Position numbers and translations under genes: made by a program. 64,000 nucleotides of DNA from positions 259,413 through 323,412 of the forward strand of contig NZ_SDEA01000003.1 in the NCBI RefSeq assembly GCF_004522155.1. The letters run 5' to 3'. Position 1 is the first letter of the stretch. Every line of letters begins with the position of its first letter. The stretch is from Paracoccus luteus (GTDB lineage Bacteria; Pseudomonadota; Alphaproteobacteria; Rhodobacterales; Rhodobacteraceae). Below, piece after piece: positions 1-8,936 of this stretch. The notes under the pieces were generated by a model, which was not told the origin of the DNA, did no database searches, and worked only from the letters and a program-made list of their open reading frames with translations.

Positions 1-2
1 TG

Positions 3-116
3 CGCGGCATCGCCGCCCTTGACCGCGCCATCGCAAGCGTGACCCAGCCCGAGGCCGGGCACGGCACCGCCTTTCCGCGTCCGGGCGGGTCCGGGGAAAC
101 CGCGCCGCCCGAGTGA
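3..116 (+). CDS. C-terminal end of an unidentified gene (regulator?)
   Basis: This frame is open from the window edge to a TGA and its third codon positions are nearly all G or C, as in the real genes here, so it is probably the last 37 codons of a gene. The tail is Pro/Gly-rich and carries no recognisable domain. Its position directly before hmgA, next to a palindromic operator, would suit a MarR-type regulator of homogentisate catabolism, but that is inferred from position alone. Confidence 0.5.
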   Translation, partial: RGIAALDRAIASVTQPEAGHGTAFPRPGGSGETAPPE

Positions 117-123
117 CGCGGGC

Positions 124-166
124 TTGACATCGTTGCGTCTGCAACGGATATCGTTGCATCAGCGAT
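124..166 (+). promoter_or_regulatory. hmgA promoter with tandem palindromic operator
   Basis: A TTGACA-like -35 (124-129) is followed 17 nt later by a weak -10 candidate (147-152). Overlying it are two similar imperfect palindromes: ATCGTTGC (129-136) paired with GCAACGGAT (141-149), then ATCGTTG (150-156) paired with CAGCGAT (160-166). Two phased inverted repeats across a -35/-10 are what a dimeric MarR- or IclR-type repressor would bind. The operator is visible directly; the identity of the regulator is inference. Confidence 0.6.
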
Positions 167-194
167 GAACACCCCGGGGGGCGGAGGACCAGGC

Positions 195-1562
195 ATGACG
201 ACCCATGATTTGCCGAAAGGGCTGGTGCGGGGCACCGTGACCACGGGCACCGTCGAGGGCTATATGCCCGGCTTCGGCAACGACTTTGAAACCGAGGCGC
301 TGCCCGGCGCGCTGCCGCAGGGGCAGAACAGCCCGCAGAAGGTCAACTATGGCCTTTATGCCGAACAGCTTTCGGGCACCGCCTTCACCGCGCCGCGCGG
401 CCAGAACGAGCGGACCTGGTGCTATCGCATCCGCCCCTCGGTGCATCACACGGGGCGGTTCAGCGCGATCGAGGTGCCATATTGGAAAACCGCGCCCAAC
501 GTGCTGCCGAACGTCACCAGCCTGGGCCAGTATCGCTGGGATCCCGTTCCCATGCCTGCCGCCGACGCCGACCTGACCTGGATTACCGGCATGCGCACGA
601 TCACCACCGCGGGCGACGTCAACATCCAGGTGGGGATGGCCAGCCACGTCTATCTGGTCACCCGCTCGATGCAGGACGAATATTTCTTCTCGGCCGACAG
701 CGAGCTGCTGGTCGTCCCGCAGGAGGGCAGGCTGCGCTTTTGCACAGAACTGGGCGTGATCGACCTTGAACCCAAGGAAATCGCGATCATCCCGCGCGGG
801 CTGGTTTACCGCGTCGAGGTGCTGGAAGGCCCCGCCCGCGGCTTTGTCTGCGAGAACTATGGGCAAAAGTTCGACCTGCCCGGCCGCGGCCCCATCGGCG
901 CCAACTGCATGGCGAACCCGCGCGACTTCAAGTGCCCGGTCGCCGCGTTCGAGGATCGGGACGCGAAATCCCGCGTCGTCATCAAGTGGTGCGGCCAGTT
1001 CCACGAGACCTGGATCGACCATTCGCCCTTGGACGTGGTGGCGTGGCACGGCAATTATTGCGCCTATAAATACGACCTGCGCACCTATTCGCCGGTCGGC
1101 GCGATCCTGTTCGACCATCCCGACCCGTCGATCTTTACCGTCCTGACCGCGCCTTCGGGGCAGGAAGGGACGGCCAACATCGACTTTGTGCTGTTCCGCG
1201 AACGCTGGATGGTGGCGGAACATTCCTTCCGCCCGCCGTGGTATCACAAGAACATCATGTCCGAGCTGATGGGCAACATCTACGGCATCTATGACGCCAA
1301 GCCGCAGGGCTTTGCGCCGGGGGGCATGAGCCTGCACAACTGCATGCTGCCGCACGGTCCCGACCGCGACGCGTTCGAGGGCGCGTCGAACGCCGAGCTT
1401 AAGCCCGAGAAGCTGGACGAGACGATGTCCTTCATGTTCGAGACCCGCTTTCCGCAGCACCTGACCGCGTTCGCCGCGAACGAGGCCCCGATGCAGAAGG
1501 AATACATCGAGGTCTGGAACCGGCTGGAGAAAAAGTTCGACGGGACGCCGGGCGTCAAATAG
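195..1562 (+). CDS. hmgA: homogentisate 1,2-dioxygenase
   Basis: Opens the ring of homogentisate with O2 and Fe(II) to give maleylacetoacetate, in the cytoplasm. At 455 aa the length is normal for the family. Family hallmarks are present: the early [16 protein letters not shown] stretch (about residue 17), and the C-terminal half with [16 protein letters not shown] and [13 protein letters not shown], which contribute the His/Glu iron site. The ATG at 165 would lie inside the operator and has no ribosome site; the ATG at 195 has GGAGGA six nt upstream, so I chose it. First gene of an hmgA-fahA-maiA operon covering the three last steps of tyrosine/phenylalanine degradation. Confidence 0.95.
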   Translation: MTTHDLPKGLVRGTVTTGTVEGYMPGFGNDFETEALPGALPQGQNSPQKVNYGLYAEQLSGTAFTAPRGQNERTWCYRIRPSVHHTGRFSAIEVPYWKTAPNVLPNVTSLGQYRWDPVPMPAADADLTWITGMRTITTAGDVNIQVGMASHVYLVTRSMQDEYFFSADSELLVVPQEGRLRFCTELGVIDLEPKEIAIIPRGLVYRVEVLEGPARGFVCENYGQKFDLPGRGPIGANCMANPRDFKCPVAAFEDRDAKSRVVIKWCGQFHETWIDHSPLDVVAWHGNYCAYKYDLRTYSPVGAILFDHPDPSIFTVLTAPSGQEGTANIDFVLFRERWMVAEHSFRPPWYHKNIMSELMGNIYGIYDAKPQGFAPGGMSLHNCMLPHGPDRDAFEGASNAELKPEKLDETMSFMFETRFPQHLTAFAANEAPMQKEYIEVWNRLEKKFDGTPGVK

Positions 1563-1652
1563 CGCGCCGTCCCCGGACGATCACCAACGACGACAGATGA
1601 CCTCCCGCGGCCGTGCCGGCGCGGGGACGGATGGGCAATGCGAGGACTGGAC

Positions 1653-2876
1653 ATGGCGGCAGACAACGGGGCGGCGACGCTGAAAAGCTGGGTGGCATCG
1701 GCGAACGAAAAGGGGTGCGACTTTCCCATCCAGAACCTGCCCTATGGCGTGTTCTCGACGGGGAACGGCCCGCGCCGCTGCGGGGCGGCCATCGGGGACA
1801 TGATCGTCGATCTTGCCGCCTGCGAGGAACGCGGCCTGATCGACGCAAGCGGCACCTTTGCACGGTCTGATCTGAACGATTTCATCGCCCTTGGCCGCGA
1901 CGCATGGGCCGGGGTCCGGGCGCGGCTGACCGAGTTGCTGAGCGAGGGCGGCGACCGCACCCTGCCGCTGGTCCCGATGGCCGGGGCCACGCTGCACCTG
2001 CCGGTCCGCGTGACCGAGTTCACGGATTTCTACGCCTCGAAGAACCACGCCTTCAACGTGGGCGTGCTGTTCCGCGGCCCGGAAAACGCGCTGCCGCCGC
2101 AGTGGACGCACATGCCCATCGGCTATAACGGCCGCGCCTCGTCGGTGGTGGTGTCGGGCACCCCGATCCGCCGCCCGATGGGGCAGGTCCGGGGCGAGAG
2201 CGGGCCGGAATGGACCGCCTGCCGCAGGCTGGACCTGGAGCTGGAGCTGGGCGCCATCGTCGGGGCGGACAGCACGATGGGCGAGCGGGTCGGCGTCGAG
2301 CAGGCCGAGCAGATGATCTTCGGCTATGTGCTGCTGAACGACTGGTCGGCGCGCGACGTGCAGGCGTGGGAATACCAGCCGCTGGGGCCGTTCCAGGCCA
2401 AGGCGCTTGGCACCACGATCAGCCCGTGGATCGTGACGCAGGCCGCGCTGGAACCCTTCCGCTGCGAGGGGGCGGCGCGCGACAACCCGCTGCTGCCCTA
2501 TCTGCAGGAAAGCCGCCCGGGCTTTTACGACCTGACCGTCGGCTGGACGATGAACGGCCAGGACATGGCGCGCACGAACTATAACGTCATGTATTGGTCC
2601 AGTGCCCAGCAACTGGCCCATCACACGGAGTCCGGCTGCCCGATGCGGGTGGGCGACCTGCTGGGGACCGGCACGATTTCCGGGCCGTCGCCGGACCAGA
2701 CCGGGGCGCTGCTGGAAATGACGCAGGGCGGCAAGGTGCCGGTGACGGTGAACGGCCAGCCCCGGACCTTTATTCAGGACGGCGACGAGATCGGGCTTTA
2801 CGCCCACGCCGCGGGCGACGGCTATCGGGTGGGCTTCGGCCCCTGCACCGGGCAGATCCTGCCGGCGGCGGAATGA
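1653..2876 (+). CDS. fahA: fumarylacetoacetase
   Basis: Hydrolyses fumarylacetoacetate to fumarate and acetoacetate, the final step of the homogentisate pathway. The protein (407 aa) has the N-terminal SH3-like domain (SWVASANEKGCDFPIQNLPYG) and the FAH domain with the metal-site and catalytic region around DFYASKNHAFNVGVLFRG, and LNDWSARDVQAWEYQPLGPF. An ATG at 1638 is in frame, but the one at 1653 has GAGGA six nt upstream and gives the usual N-terminus. Lies 90 nt after hmgA and overlaps maiA by 4 nt (ATGA). Confidence 0.95.
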   Translation: MAADNGAATLKSWVASANEKGCDFPIQNLPYGVFSTGNGPRRCGAAIGDMIVDLAACEERGLIDASGTFARSDLNDFIALGRDAWAGVRARLTELLSEGGDRTLPLVPMAGATLHLPVRVTEFTDFYASKNHAFNVGVLFRGPENALPPQWTHMPIGYNGRASSVVVSGTPIRRPMGQVRGESGPEWTACRRLDLELELGAIVGADSTMGERVGVEQAEQMIFGYVLLNDWSARDVQAWEYQPLGPFQAKALGTTISPWIVTQAALEPFRCEGAARDNPLLPYLQESRPGFYDLTVGWTMNGQDMARTNYNVMYWSSAQQLAHHTESGCPMRVGDLLGTGTISGPSPDQTGALLEMTQGGKVPVTVNGQPRTFIQDGDEIGLYAHAAGDGYRVGFGPCTGQILPAAE

Positions 2877-3568
2877 CCATGCCGGGGGTTGGGGCCGTGG
2901 CGGAAGGGACCGGCGGCGTGGTGCTGCACGATTACTGGCGGTCGTCGGCATCCTATCGGGTCAGGATCGCGCTGGCGCTGAAGGGCATCGTCTATGGCCG
3001 CGTTCCGGTCGATCTGGTCGCGGGCCAGCAGCGCGCGGCCGCGCATCTGGACGTCAACCCGCAGGGGCTGGTGCCCGCGCTGCAGATCGACGGCCTCGTG
3101 CTGACCCAATCGCTGGCGATCATCGACTATCTCGACGAAACCCGCCCCGCCCCGCCGCTGCTGCCCCAAGGCGCGCCAGCCCGCGCCCATGTCCGCGCGC
3201 TGGCCCTTGCCATCGCCTGCGAGGTTCACCCCCTGTCCAACCTCGCGGTGCTGGCGCGGGTCGAGGCGCTGGCGGGCGCCGACGCGCGCGCCGAATGGAA
3301 CCGCGACAACATCGGCCGCGGGCTTTCCGCGTTCGAACGGATGCTGGATCATCCGGGCTTTGCCGGCCGGTTCTGCCACGGCGACGCGCCCGGCCTTGCC
3401 GATTGCGTGCTGATCCCGCAGCTTTACAACGCCGACCGCTGGGGTGTTTCCTTCGACCACCTGCCGCGCATTTCGATCGTGGCGCGGTCCTGCGCGGCGC
3501 ATCCCGCCTTTCTGGCGGCGCATCCCGACAATTTCGCGCCCCTCGCCCAGGCTGCCGCCGCGGGCTGA
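2873..3568 (+). CDS. maiA: maleylacetoacetate isomerase (zeta-class GST)
   Basis: Glutathione-dependent cis-trans isomerisation of maleylacetoacetate to fumarylacetoacetate. The N-terminal thioredoxin-like domain carries the zeta-class active-site stretch YWRSSASYRVRIALALKG (about residues 19-36), which includes the catalytic SSxxxR, and QSLAIIDYLDE, followed by the all-helical domain ending in HPAFLAAHPDN. 231 aa, close to the usual 210-220. Start overlaps the fahA stop (ATGA), so it is translationally coupled; a second in-frame ATG at 2879 is possible. Completes the three-gene homogentisate operon, though the gene order puts the isomerase after the hydrolase. Confidence 0.92.
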   Translation: MTMPGVGAVAEGTGGVVLHDYWRSSASYRVRIALALKGIVYGRVPVDLVAGQQRAAAHLDVNPQGLVPALQIDGLVLTQSLAIIDYLDETRPAPPLLPQGAPARAHVRALALAIACEVHPLSNLAVLARVEALAGADARAEWNRDNIGRGLSAFERMLDHPGFAGRFCHGDAPGLADCVLIPQLYNADRWGVSFDHLPRISIVARSCAAHPAFLAAHPDNFAPLAQAAAAG

Positions 3569-3607
3569 TCCGCTGAATGGAAGGCGCGGTCCTGTCCGCC
3601 CTTTGGA

Positions 3608-3903
3608 TCACCCCGGCAGGAAATCCGCCGCCAGTTCGGCGATGCGCCAGCCCTGGGCGGTGCGGACAAGCGTCAGATCATAGATGCCCGCCATCGCCAC
3701 GCGGCCCGGCCCGTGGCGAAAGTCGCTGATGATCATCCGGCATTTCCCCTGAACGGTGTCGGCATCGCCCCCCTGCCACAGCACGACATCCGTCATCTGG
3801 TGCCGGCAAAGCCCGCCGAAGTTCTGGACCGAGAACCGCGCCAGCGCGGCCAGCGCGGCCCGCCCTTGCGTTTCGCCGGCGGCGATCCCCGACCCGCCCC
3901 GTT
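3608..3903 (-). pseudogene. C-terminal fragment of SnoaL/NTF2-like protein
   Basis: About 97 codons ending at a TGA encode the C-terminal part of a SnoaL-type alpha+beta barrel: a QNFGGLCRHQMTDVVLWQ segment, then RMIISDFRHGPG and YDLTLVRTAQGWRIAEL, the usual last strands. The N-terminal third is absent: reading upstream, similarity stops near 3903 where the sequence passes in another frame into a dehydrogenase fragment. No start codon or ribosome site fits. It is the leftmost piece of a run of four truncated genes and is probably not expressed as a functional protein. Confidence 0.7.
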
Positions 3904-3904
3904 C

Positions 3905-4064
3905 GACCGGGGCGGCGCAGGGGCGCGCCGTCGATCATGACATGGCGGCGCCAGGCCTCGGTGCGGATGCGCTCGGCGGTCAGGGGCGTCTCGATCAGGC
4001 CGGGGGCGACGGCGTTGACGCGGATGCCGCTGGGACCGAAGTCGTTGGCCATCTGCCACATCGG
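3905..4064 (-). pseudogene. internal fragment of short-chain dehydrogenase (SDR)
   Basis: About 53 codons carry the very characteristic SDR stretch after the YxxxK motif: MANDFGPSGIRVNAVAPGLIE followed by TPLTAERIRTEAWRR and a short PLRRPGR, which in intact SDRs leads into RPEEIA. Everything before (Rossmann nucleotide site, catalytic Ser/Tyr/Lys) and after is missing. It abuts a dctP fragment upstream near 4065 and a SnoaL fragment downstream near 3904, in different frames. Clearly a gene remnant. Confidence 0.75.
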
Positions 4065-4065
4065 T

Positions 4066-4503
4066 CGGATCCTCGATCCCGCGCTCGGCCATCGACTTGG
4101 CGGGCAGGTTCTCGGCCACCTGCGTCTGGAACGCGGCCAGCGTGTCCTTCATCTCCTGCGTGGGTTCGGTGACCTTCAGCCCGCGTTCCCTGGACCCTTT
4201 CAGCGCCGCCTCGACCCCGACGTGATAGGCCACTTGCGAGCGCGCCAGCCCGGTCGCCACATTGTCCAGCAGAACCCGCCGCTGCGCGGGTTCAAGCCCG
4301 GCCCAGGCGTCCTTGTTGAACACATAGGTCGCCCCCACCACGACGCCCTGCGGCAGCGTGTTCACGGTCTTGGCGACCTCCCAGAACTTGCTGCCCTTGT
4401 CGAGGTTGGTGGCGTCCGACAGCGTGCAGTCGATCGACCCCCGCTCCAGCCCCGAATAGACGTCGGCGATCGGGACCGACACGGGCACGCCGCCCAGCGC
4501 CTG
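4066..4503 (-). pseudogene. C-terminal half of a TRAP solute-binding protein (DctP)
   Basis: Roughly 145 codons match the second half of a DctP-type periplasmic binding protein: LGGVPVSVPIADVYSGLERG (ligand-domain hinge), DCTLSDATNL, then TLPQGVVVGATYVFN and a C-terminal Ala/Glu-rich helix ending in MAERGIEDPT. Signal peptide and N-lobe are missing; upstream the frame hits a stop almost at once near 4504, where a GntR fragment on the opposite strand begins. The last 20 or so residues are also lost at the join with the SDR fragment. No dctQM genes adjoin it. Confidence 0.75.
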
Positions 4504-4504
4504 C

Positions 4505-4899
4505 TGTCACCCGGCGCCCTGCTGCCCGAGAACCTGGCCGATTACCGGCGCATGAACGTGGATTTTCACACCACCGTCATGCAGCTGTCCGGCAATCCCT
4601 GGCTTGCGACCTTCGTGCAGCGCCTGCATGACGTGCCCGCGGCGTCCGACCGGGTCATCATGTGGCGCGATTTCCGCGTGATCGAGCGGTCGCACGACGA
4701 CCACCGCCGCATCGCCACGGCGCTGTCCAAGGCGCAGGGCGAACGCGCGGCCGCCATCATGCGCGAGCACATCACCTTTGCGCTGGAACACATGCAGGTC
4801 CAGCTGCAGCTTTACCCGCAGGATTTCCTGCGCGTGCCCAACTTTGACAAACCCGCCCCGCGCCGCAGCAGCGGCAGCAACAAAAGGACTTCCGCATGA
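4505..4899 (+). pseudogene. FCD (ligand-binding) domain fragment of a GntR regulator
   Basis: About 130 codons carry the C-terminal half of a FadR-subfamily FCD domain: DYRRMNVDFHTTVMQLSGNP (the metal-site helix), then IERSHDDHRRIATALSKAQG and AAAIMREHITFALEHM, all in the expected order. The winged-helix DNA-binding half is gone; upstream sequence reads as the dctP fragment on the other strand. The true gene stop is kept and overlaps the GST start by 4 nt (ATGA), so the regulator and GST were once an operon. Confidence 0.75.
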
Positions 4900-5510
4900 C
4901 GCCCCGCATCTTCTTCTCGCCCGCCTCGCCCTTTGTGCGCAAGGCGATGGTCGCCGCGCTGGAACGGGGGGTCGAGATCGAGAAGCTGCCTTCGGCCGCC
5001 TGGCCGGTCAAGCGCGACCCGAACATCGTGCGGCACAACGCGACCGGCAAGGTTCCTTGCCTGCTGCTGGACGACGACACGCCGATCTTCGACAGCCGCG
5101 TCATCTCGGCCTTCATCGACGCGCAGGGGGACGAGGGCGAAACGCTGTATCCGCAGGACAGCCGCCGCTTTACGGTGCTGACGCTTGAGGCGCTGGGGGA
5201 TTCGATCCTCGAGGCGGCGCTGCTGCACCGTTACGAAAACGTCCTGCGCCCCGAGGACAAGCGCTGGGACGACTGGGCGCGCGGGCAGATGGAAAAGGTC
5301 GATTCGGGGCTGGACGATCTGGAGGGCCGCTGGTTCGACGCCCTGTCGGCGGGGTTCCACGCCGGGTCGATCGCCGTCGCGTGCATGCTGGGCTATCTCG
5401 ATTTCCGCTTTGCCGACAAGGACTGGCGCAGCGGGCATCCGCGCCTTGGCGCATGGTTCGCCGCGGTGTCCGAACGCCCGTCCATGCAGGCCACCTTCCC
5501 CGCCGCATAA
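4896..5510 (+). CDS. glutathione S-transferase family protein
   Basis: 204 aa with a thioredoxin-like N-terminal domain (FFSPASPFVRKAMVAALERG; cis-Pro in GKVPCLLLDD; DSRVISAFID for the gamma-glutamyl contact) and a helical C-terminal domain. The catalytic position near SPFVRK resembles beta/Ure2p-like bacterial GSTs, which use Ser or Cys; the substrate cannot be told. The gene is intact although its upstream partner is a GntR fragment. The start overlaps that fragment's stop (ATGA), so how it is now transcribed is unclear. A strong terminator follows. Confidence 0.85.
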   Translation: MTPRIFFSPASPFVRKAMVAALERGVEIEKLPSAAWPVKRDPNIVRHNATGKVPCLLLDDDTPIFDSRVISAFIDAQGDEGETLYPQDSRRFTVLTLEALGDSILEAALLHRYENVLRPEDKRWDDWARGQMEKVDSGLDDLEGRWFDALSAGFHAGSIAVACMLGYLDFRFADKDWRSGHPRLGAWFAAVSERPSMQATFPAA

Positions 5511-5534
5511 GCCTCCGACCGAGGCCGGAAATGG

Positions 5535-5564
5535 AAGCCCGCCGCCAGCGATGGCGGCGGGCTT
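5535..5564. terminator. rho-independent type hairpin between GST and tcuB
   Basis: Perfect 12-bp inverted repeat (AAGCCCGCCGCC / GGCGGCGGGCTT) with a 6-nt loop, lying between two convergent genes. There is only a short T-rich run (GTTCTTT) on the plus side. It probably ends the GST transcript and may act on both strands. Confidence 0.75.
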
Positions 5565-5693
5565 GCCGTTCTTTGCATCCTGCGCCCGGACCCGGTGACC
5601 GACGCCGCCGCCGTGCTGCGGGGGCAAGTCCTTGCCCTGTCGGGGGTCATTCATGGCCGCCGGGAAACCGCCTCGCCGACCCGGCGCACCTCC

Positions 5694-6788
5694 TCAGTCG
5701 GCGGTCACGACCTCACGCATGAACTTCTTTTTCTGCTCCTCGATGATCAGGGCGGCCAGCCGGAAGAATCCGTGGACCATCTTCGAGAACGGCAGCAGCA
5801 GGAACAGCGTCAGCACCGTGCCAAGATGCAGCGGCAGCAGCCAGGCGACGGCGGCGGTGCCGGTCGCGGCGTAGAGGATCAGCCCGGTCGCGCCGGTCAG
5901 GCCCAGCAGGACGACAAAGGCCATCTCGCCGCCCCAGACGCGGCGGGCGCCCAGGGTCGGGTCGGCCTTCAGCTTCAGCCGCGCCATCTCGATGGTGCCC
6001 AGCACCAGCAGGATGCCGCCGGGGATGCCCAGCAGCTTGGGCGGGCTGAACAGCGGATAGGGCGCGGGCATCCCGAAGGTGTGCATGATCGACGCGACCG
6101 AGGTCGCGGCAAAGCACAGCAGGAACCCGACCAGAACCGCCTGGTGCGCCCAGCGGCGGGCATTGGAATAGCGGTCCTCTTTTTCAAAGTTGCAGCCCTC
6201 GCCGTGGCCGCCCGACAGGTTGCGCATCTTGGCGACCGACCAGAAGGCGCCGCGCAGGTCACTGACCGTCGCGCGCCTGCCCCCGGTGTCGCGCCAATAG
6301 CGGCGCAGGCCCACGAACAGCGCCAGCAGCGGCAGCAGGAAGGCGGGCGCGAAGATCGCCACCATCACGTTATGGCCGATATAGGCATAGAACCCGTCGC
6401 CCTCGGCCGGGCGCAGGTTCAGCGCCACCCACATCAGCGCCGTGGTCGCCAGGACGATCAGCGCCATGATGGCGACGCCGTGGTTGTGGAACAGCCGCCC
6501 GATGCCCTGCGGCCAGACATGGCTTTCCCAGCTGTCCTGACGCACCTCGGCCAGCGCGGCGGGCAGGTTCAGCTGGAACTCGTGCGGGGGGGCATACTGG
6601 CAGGAATAATAGCAGCCCCGGCAGTTGTGGCACAGGTTGGCCATGTGGCTGATGTCGCCGTCGGCGAACATCTTGTTGCGCATCATCGCCGGAAAGACCG
6701 CGCAGAACCCCTCGCAATAGCGGCAGGCGTTGCAGATCTCCAGCTGGCGGCGGGCTTCCTGGATCAGGGCGGGGGTTTCAAGCGACAT
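5694..6788 (-). CDS. tcuB: tricarballylate utilisation protein B (CitB/TcuB)
   Basis: Membrane-bound Fe-S and b-type electron carrier that reoxidises the flavin of TcuA and passes electrons to the quinone pool. 364 aa. The N-terminus has two Cys clusters, CNACRYCEGFC and CHNCRGCYYSC, followed by PPHEF, the TcuB hallmark; the rest has about six hydrophobic membrane segments. An open frame extends to 6833, but MSLETPAL at 6788 gives the family N-terminus and overlaps the end of tcuA by 11 nt, as expected for coupled partners. Confidence 0.9.
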   Translation of the reverse strand: MSLETPALIQEARRQLEICNACRYCEGFCAVFPAMMRNKMFADGDISHMANLCHNCRGCYYSCQYAPPHEFQLNLPAALAEVRQDSWESHVWPQGIGRLFHNHGVAIMALIVLATTALMWVALNLRPAEGDGFYAYIGHNVMVAIFAPAFLLPLLALFVGLRRYWRDTGGRRATVSDLRGAFWSVAKMRNLSGGHGEGCNFEKEDRYSNARRWAHQAVLVGFLLCFAATSVASIMHTFGMPAPYPLFSPPKLLGIPGGILLVLGTIEMARLKLKADPTLGARRVWGGEMAFVVLLGLTGATGLILYAATGTAAVAWLLPLHLGTVLTLFLLLPFSKMVHGFFRLAALIIEEQKKKFMREVVTAD

Positions 6789-8199
6789 GGGCGGCTGCCT
6801 CCCGGCCGGCGATGCGGCCAAACACGGTTCCAATGGTCATTCCGAAGCCGGCCAGATAGCCCTGCCCCAGGATGGATCCGGCCATCATCTCTCCGGCCGC
6901 CCAGACGTTCCGCAGCGGCCCGGCCTGCGTCTGCACCTGCGCGGTGTCCGACACCTTCAGCCCCAGATAGGTGAAGGTCACGCCGGGACGCAGCTGATAG
7001 CCATAGAAGGGCGGCGTATCGATGGGCCGCGCCCAGTTGGTCTTGGGCGGGTCAAGCCCCTCGGTCGCCAGCCCGTCCAGCTCGGTCGGGTGAAAGCGGC
7101 CGGGGCGGGCGGCGGCGTTGAAATCCGCGACGGTCCGCGCCAGCTTGCCGCCGTCAAGGCCAAGCTGCCGGCCCAGTTCCTCGATGCTGTCGGCCTTGAT
7201 GGCCGGGAAGACCGACGGCATGAACAGGTCGATCGACTTGGCGTCGATGATCGCATAACCGACCTGCTCGGGCTGGGCGGCGACCAGCCGGCCCCAGATC
7301 GCGTAGCGTTTGGGCCAGGTGTCCTCGCCCTCGTTATAGAAGCGGTCGCCGTCCCTGTTCACCACGACCGAGAAGGGCACGCAGTCCAGCCGCGTGCAGA
7401 TGCCGCCGTCATACTTGGGCGCGCGCCCGTCGATGGCGACCGCGTGGCACTGGGTCGGGTCGCCCACCGTGTCGCAGCCCTGGTCGATCATGTCCTTCAG
7501 CACCACGCCGCGGTTGTAGGGCGTGCCGCGGATCAGGAAGTTCGCGGCCGCCGGACCCCAGGCGCGGGTCAGCCACTCGATGTCGGACTGGAACCCGCCG
7601 GACGCCAGCACCGCCGCGCGGCCCGCGATCCGCTCGACCGGGCCGCCCGCGACGGAAACCTCCATGTGGGTGAACCGGTCGCCTTGCAGATGAACGTGCC
7701 TGACCTGCGCCTCGTAGACGACGGTAACGCCCAGATCCTCGGCGGCGTTGTAATAGGCGTTCACCAGCGCCTTGCCGCCGCCCAGGAAAAAGGCGTTGGT
7801 GCGCGACAAGGACAGCGTGCCCGACAGCGAGGGCTGGAAATGCACGCCATGCGCCTGCATCCACGGCAGGCATTCCTGCGAGCTGCGGATGACCATGCGG
7901 GCCAGCCGCTCGTCGGTCTTGCCCTTGGTGACCAGCAGCAGGTCGTTGAAATATTCGTCTTCCAGATAGGCGTCGGTCAGGACCGACAGCGGCCCTTCGT
8001 GCATGCAGCGAAAGTTGCGCGTGTGGCGGCTGTTGCCGCCGCGATAGGGCTTGGGCGCGCCTTCCAGGATGATGACCTTGCAGCCCGCCTCGGCCGCCGT
8101 GATCGCGGCGCACAGCGCGGCGTTGCCGCCGCCCGCGATCACCACGTCCCATTCCGTCGCGCTTCGCGCCGCCGCTGGCGCGCCCTGTCCTTTTGCCAT
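6778..8199 (-). CDS. tcuA: FAD-dependent tricarballylate dehydrogenase
   Basis: Oxidises tricarballylate to cis-aconitate, feeding the TCA cycle. 473 aa of the fumarate-reductase/succinate-dehydrogenase flavoprotein class: N-terminal DVVIAGGGNAALCAAITAAE dinucleotide-binding motif, NSRHTRNFRCMH flavin contact, a long substrate-capping domain, and C-terminal LRNVWAAGEMMAGSILGQGY for the second FAD contact. The ATG at 8199 is better supported than that at 8220 because it has CGGAG eight nt upstream and little precedes the Rossmann strand. Cotranscribed with tcuB and probably with the GntR gene 25 nt upstream. Confidence 0.9.
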   Translation of the reverse strand: MAKGQGAPAAARSATEWDVVIAGGGNAALCAAITAAEAGCKVIILEGAPKPYRGGNSRHTRNFRCMHEGPLSVLTDAYLEDEYFNDLLLVTKGKTDERLARMVIRSSQECLPWMQAHGVHFQPSLSGTLSLSRTNAFFLGGGKALVNAYYNAAEDLGVTVVYEAQVRHVHLQGDRFTHMEVSVAGGPVERIAGRAAVLASGGFQSDIEWLTRAWGPAAANFLIRGTPYNRGVVLKDMIDQGCDTVGDPTQCHAVAIDGRAPKYDGGICTRLDCVPFSVVVNRDGDRFYNEGEDTWPKRYAIWGRLVAAQPEQVGYAIIDAKSIDLFMPSVFPAIKADSIEELGRQLGLDGGKLARTVADFNAAARPGRFHPTELDGLATEGLDPPKTNWARPIDTPPFYGYQLRPGVTFTYLGLKVSDTAQVQTQAGPLRNVWAAGEMMAGSILGQGYLAGFGMTIGTVFGRIAGREAAAHVA

Positions 8200-8224
8200 T
8201 CGCTCTGCTCCGTTCTCCATCTGG

Positions 8225-8887
8225 CTAGTCCGCGGGGTCCACCCGCGACTGGCGAAGGGATTTCAGGCGGACATGCTGGGCCGCCTCGATATGGGCGCGC
8301 ATCTCGGCCTCGGCCTTTTGGCCGTCGCGGGCGGAAAGGGCCGCAAGGATGGCGCAATGCTCGCGCTGGGCATCCGCGACGCGCGACCGCTCCATCAGCG
8401 TGGTCGGGCCGAGGATCAGCATGGTTTTCTGCAGGCTGCTGACCGCGCGCATCAGAAAGCGGTTCTTGGCGGCGTTCAGCAGCATCTCGTGGAACTGGCG
8501 GTTCAGCTCTGCCGCCTGGCGTTCGTCGCTTGCCTCGGCGAACTCGTGGTTCAGCGCGGCCAGCGCCTCGATCTCGACCGGAGAGGCGGCGCGCGCGGCC
8601 AGCCGGGCGGCCGTGCCCTCGATCACGGCGCGCATCTCGTACAGCTCCATGATCTCGGGGTAATCCAGCGTGCGGATCGTCGCGCCCTGCCGTGGCGCGT
8701 GGGCCACCAACCCGTCGCTTTCCAAAAGCCGGATCGCCTCGCGCACGGGGGTGCGCGATGCGCCCAGCCGGTCGGCGATCTCGACCTCGCGCAGGCGGGT
8801 GCCGGGCACAAGATCGCCCGCGCGGATCTCGTCCAGAAGCCGGTTGTAGATCAGCCGCCCCTGGGGAATGTCGTCGCCTAAGTCCAT
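8225..8887 (-). CDS. GntR (FadR-type) regulator of the tcu operon
   Basis: 220 aa: winged-helix domain with LREVEIADRLGASRTPVREA (GntR recognition region, about residues 34-53), then an all-helical FCD effector domain with ELNRQFHEMLLNAA and REHCAILAALSARDG metal/ligand helices. The open frame starts at 8965, but that start lies inside a palindromic operator, so the ATG at 8887 is preferred. It precedes tcuAB on the same strand and is divergent from the AbrB-family gene. In Salmonella the tcu regulator TcuR is a LysR protein, so a GntR protein here is a substitution; control by a tricarboxylate effector is inference. Confidence 0.85.
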   Translation of the reverse strand: MDLGDDIPQGRLIYNRLLDEIRAGDLVPGTRLREVEIADRLGASRTPVREAIRLLESDGLVAHAPRQGATIRTLDYPEIMELYEMRAVIEGTAARLAARAASPVEIEALAALNHEFAEASDERQAAELNRQFHEMLLNAAKNRFLMRAVSSLQKTMLILGPTTLMERSRVADAQREHCAILAALSARDGQKAEAEMRAHIEAAQHVRLKSLRQSRVDPAD

Positions 8888-8936
8888 CGGATACCGGCCG
8901 TCGCGGGATGCACCATTGCCAAGCCCGTGCGTGACT

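Noticed and set aside
4896-5510. Considered whether the GST is also part of the decayed locus
   Set aside because: Both thioredoxin-like and helical domains are complete with normal length and a proper terminator, so the gene looks intact.
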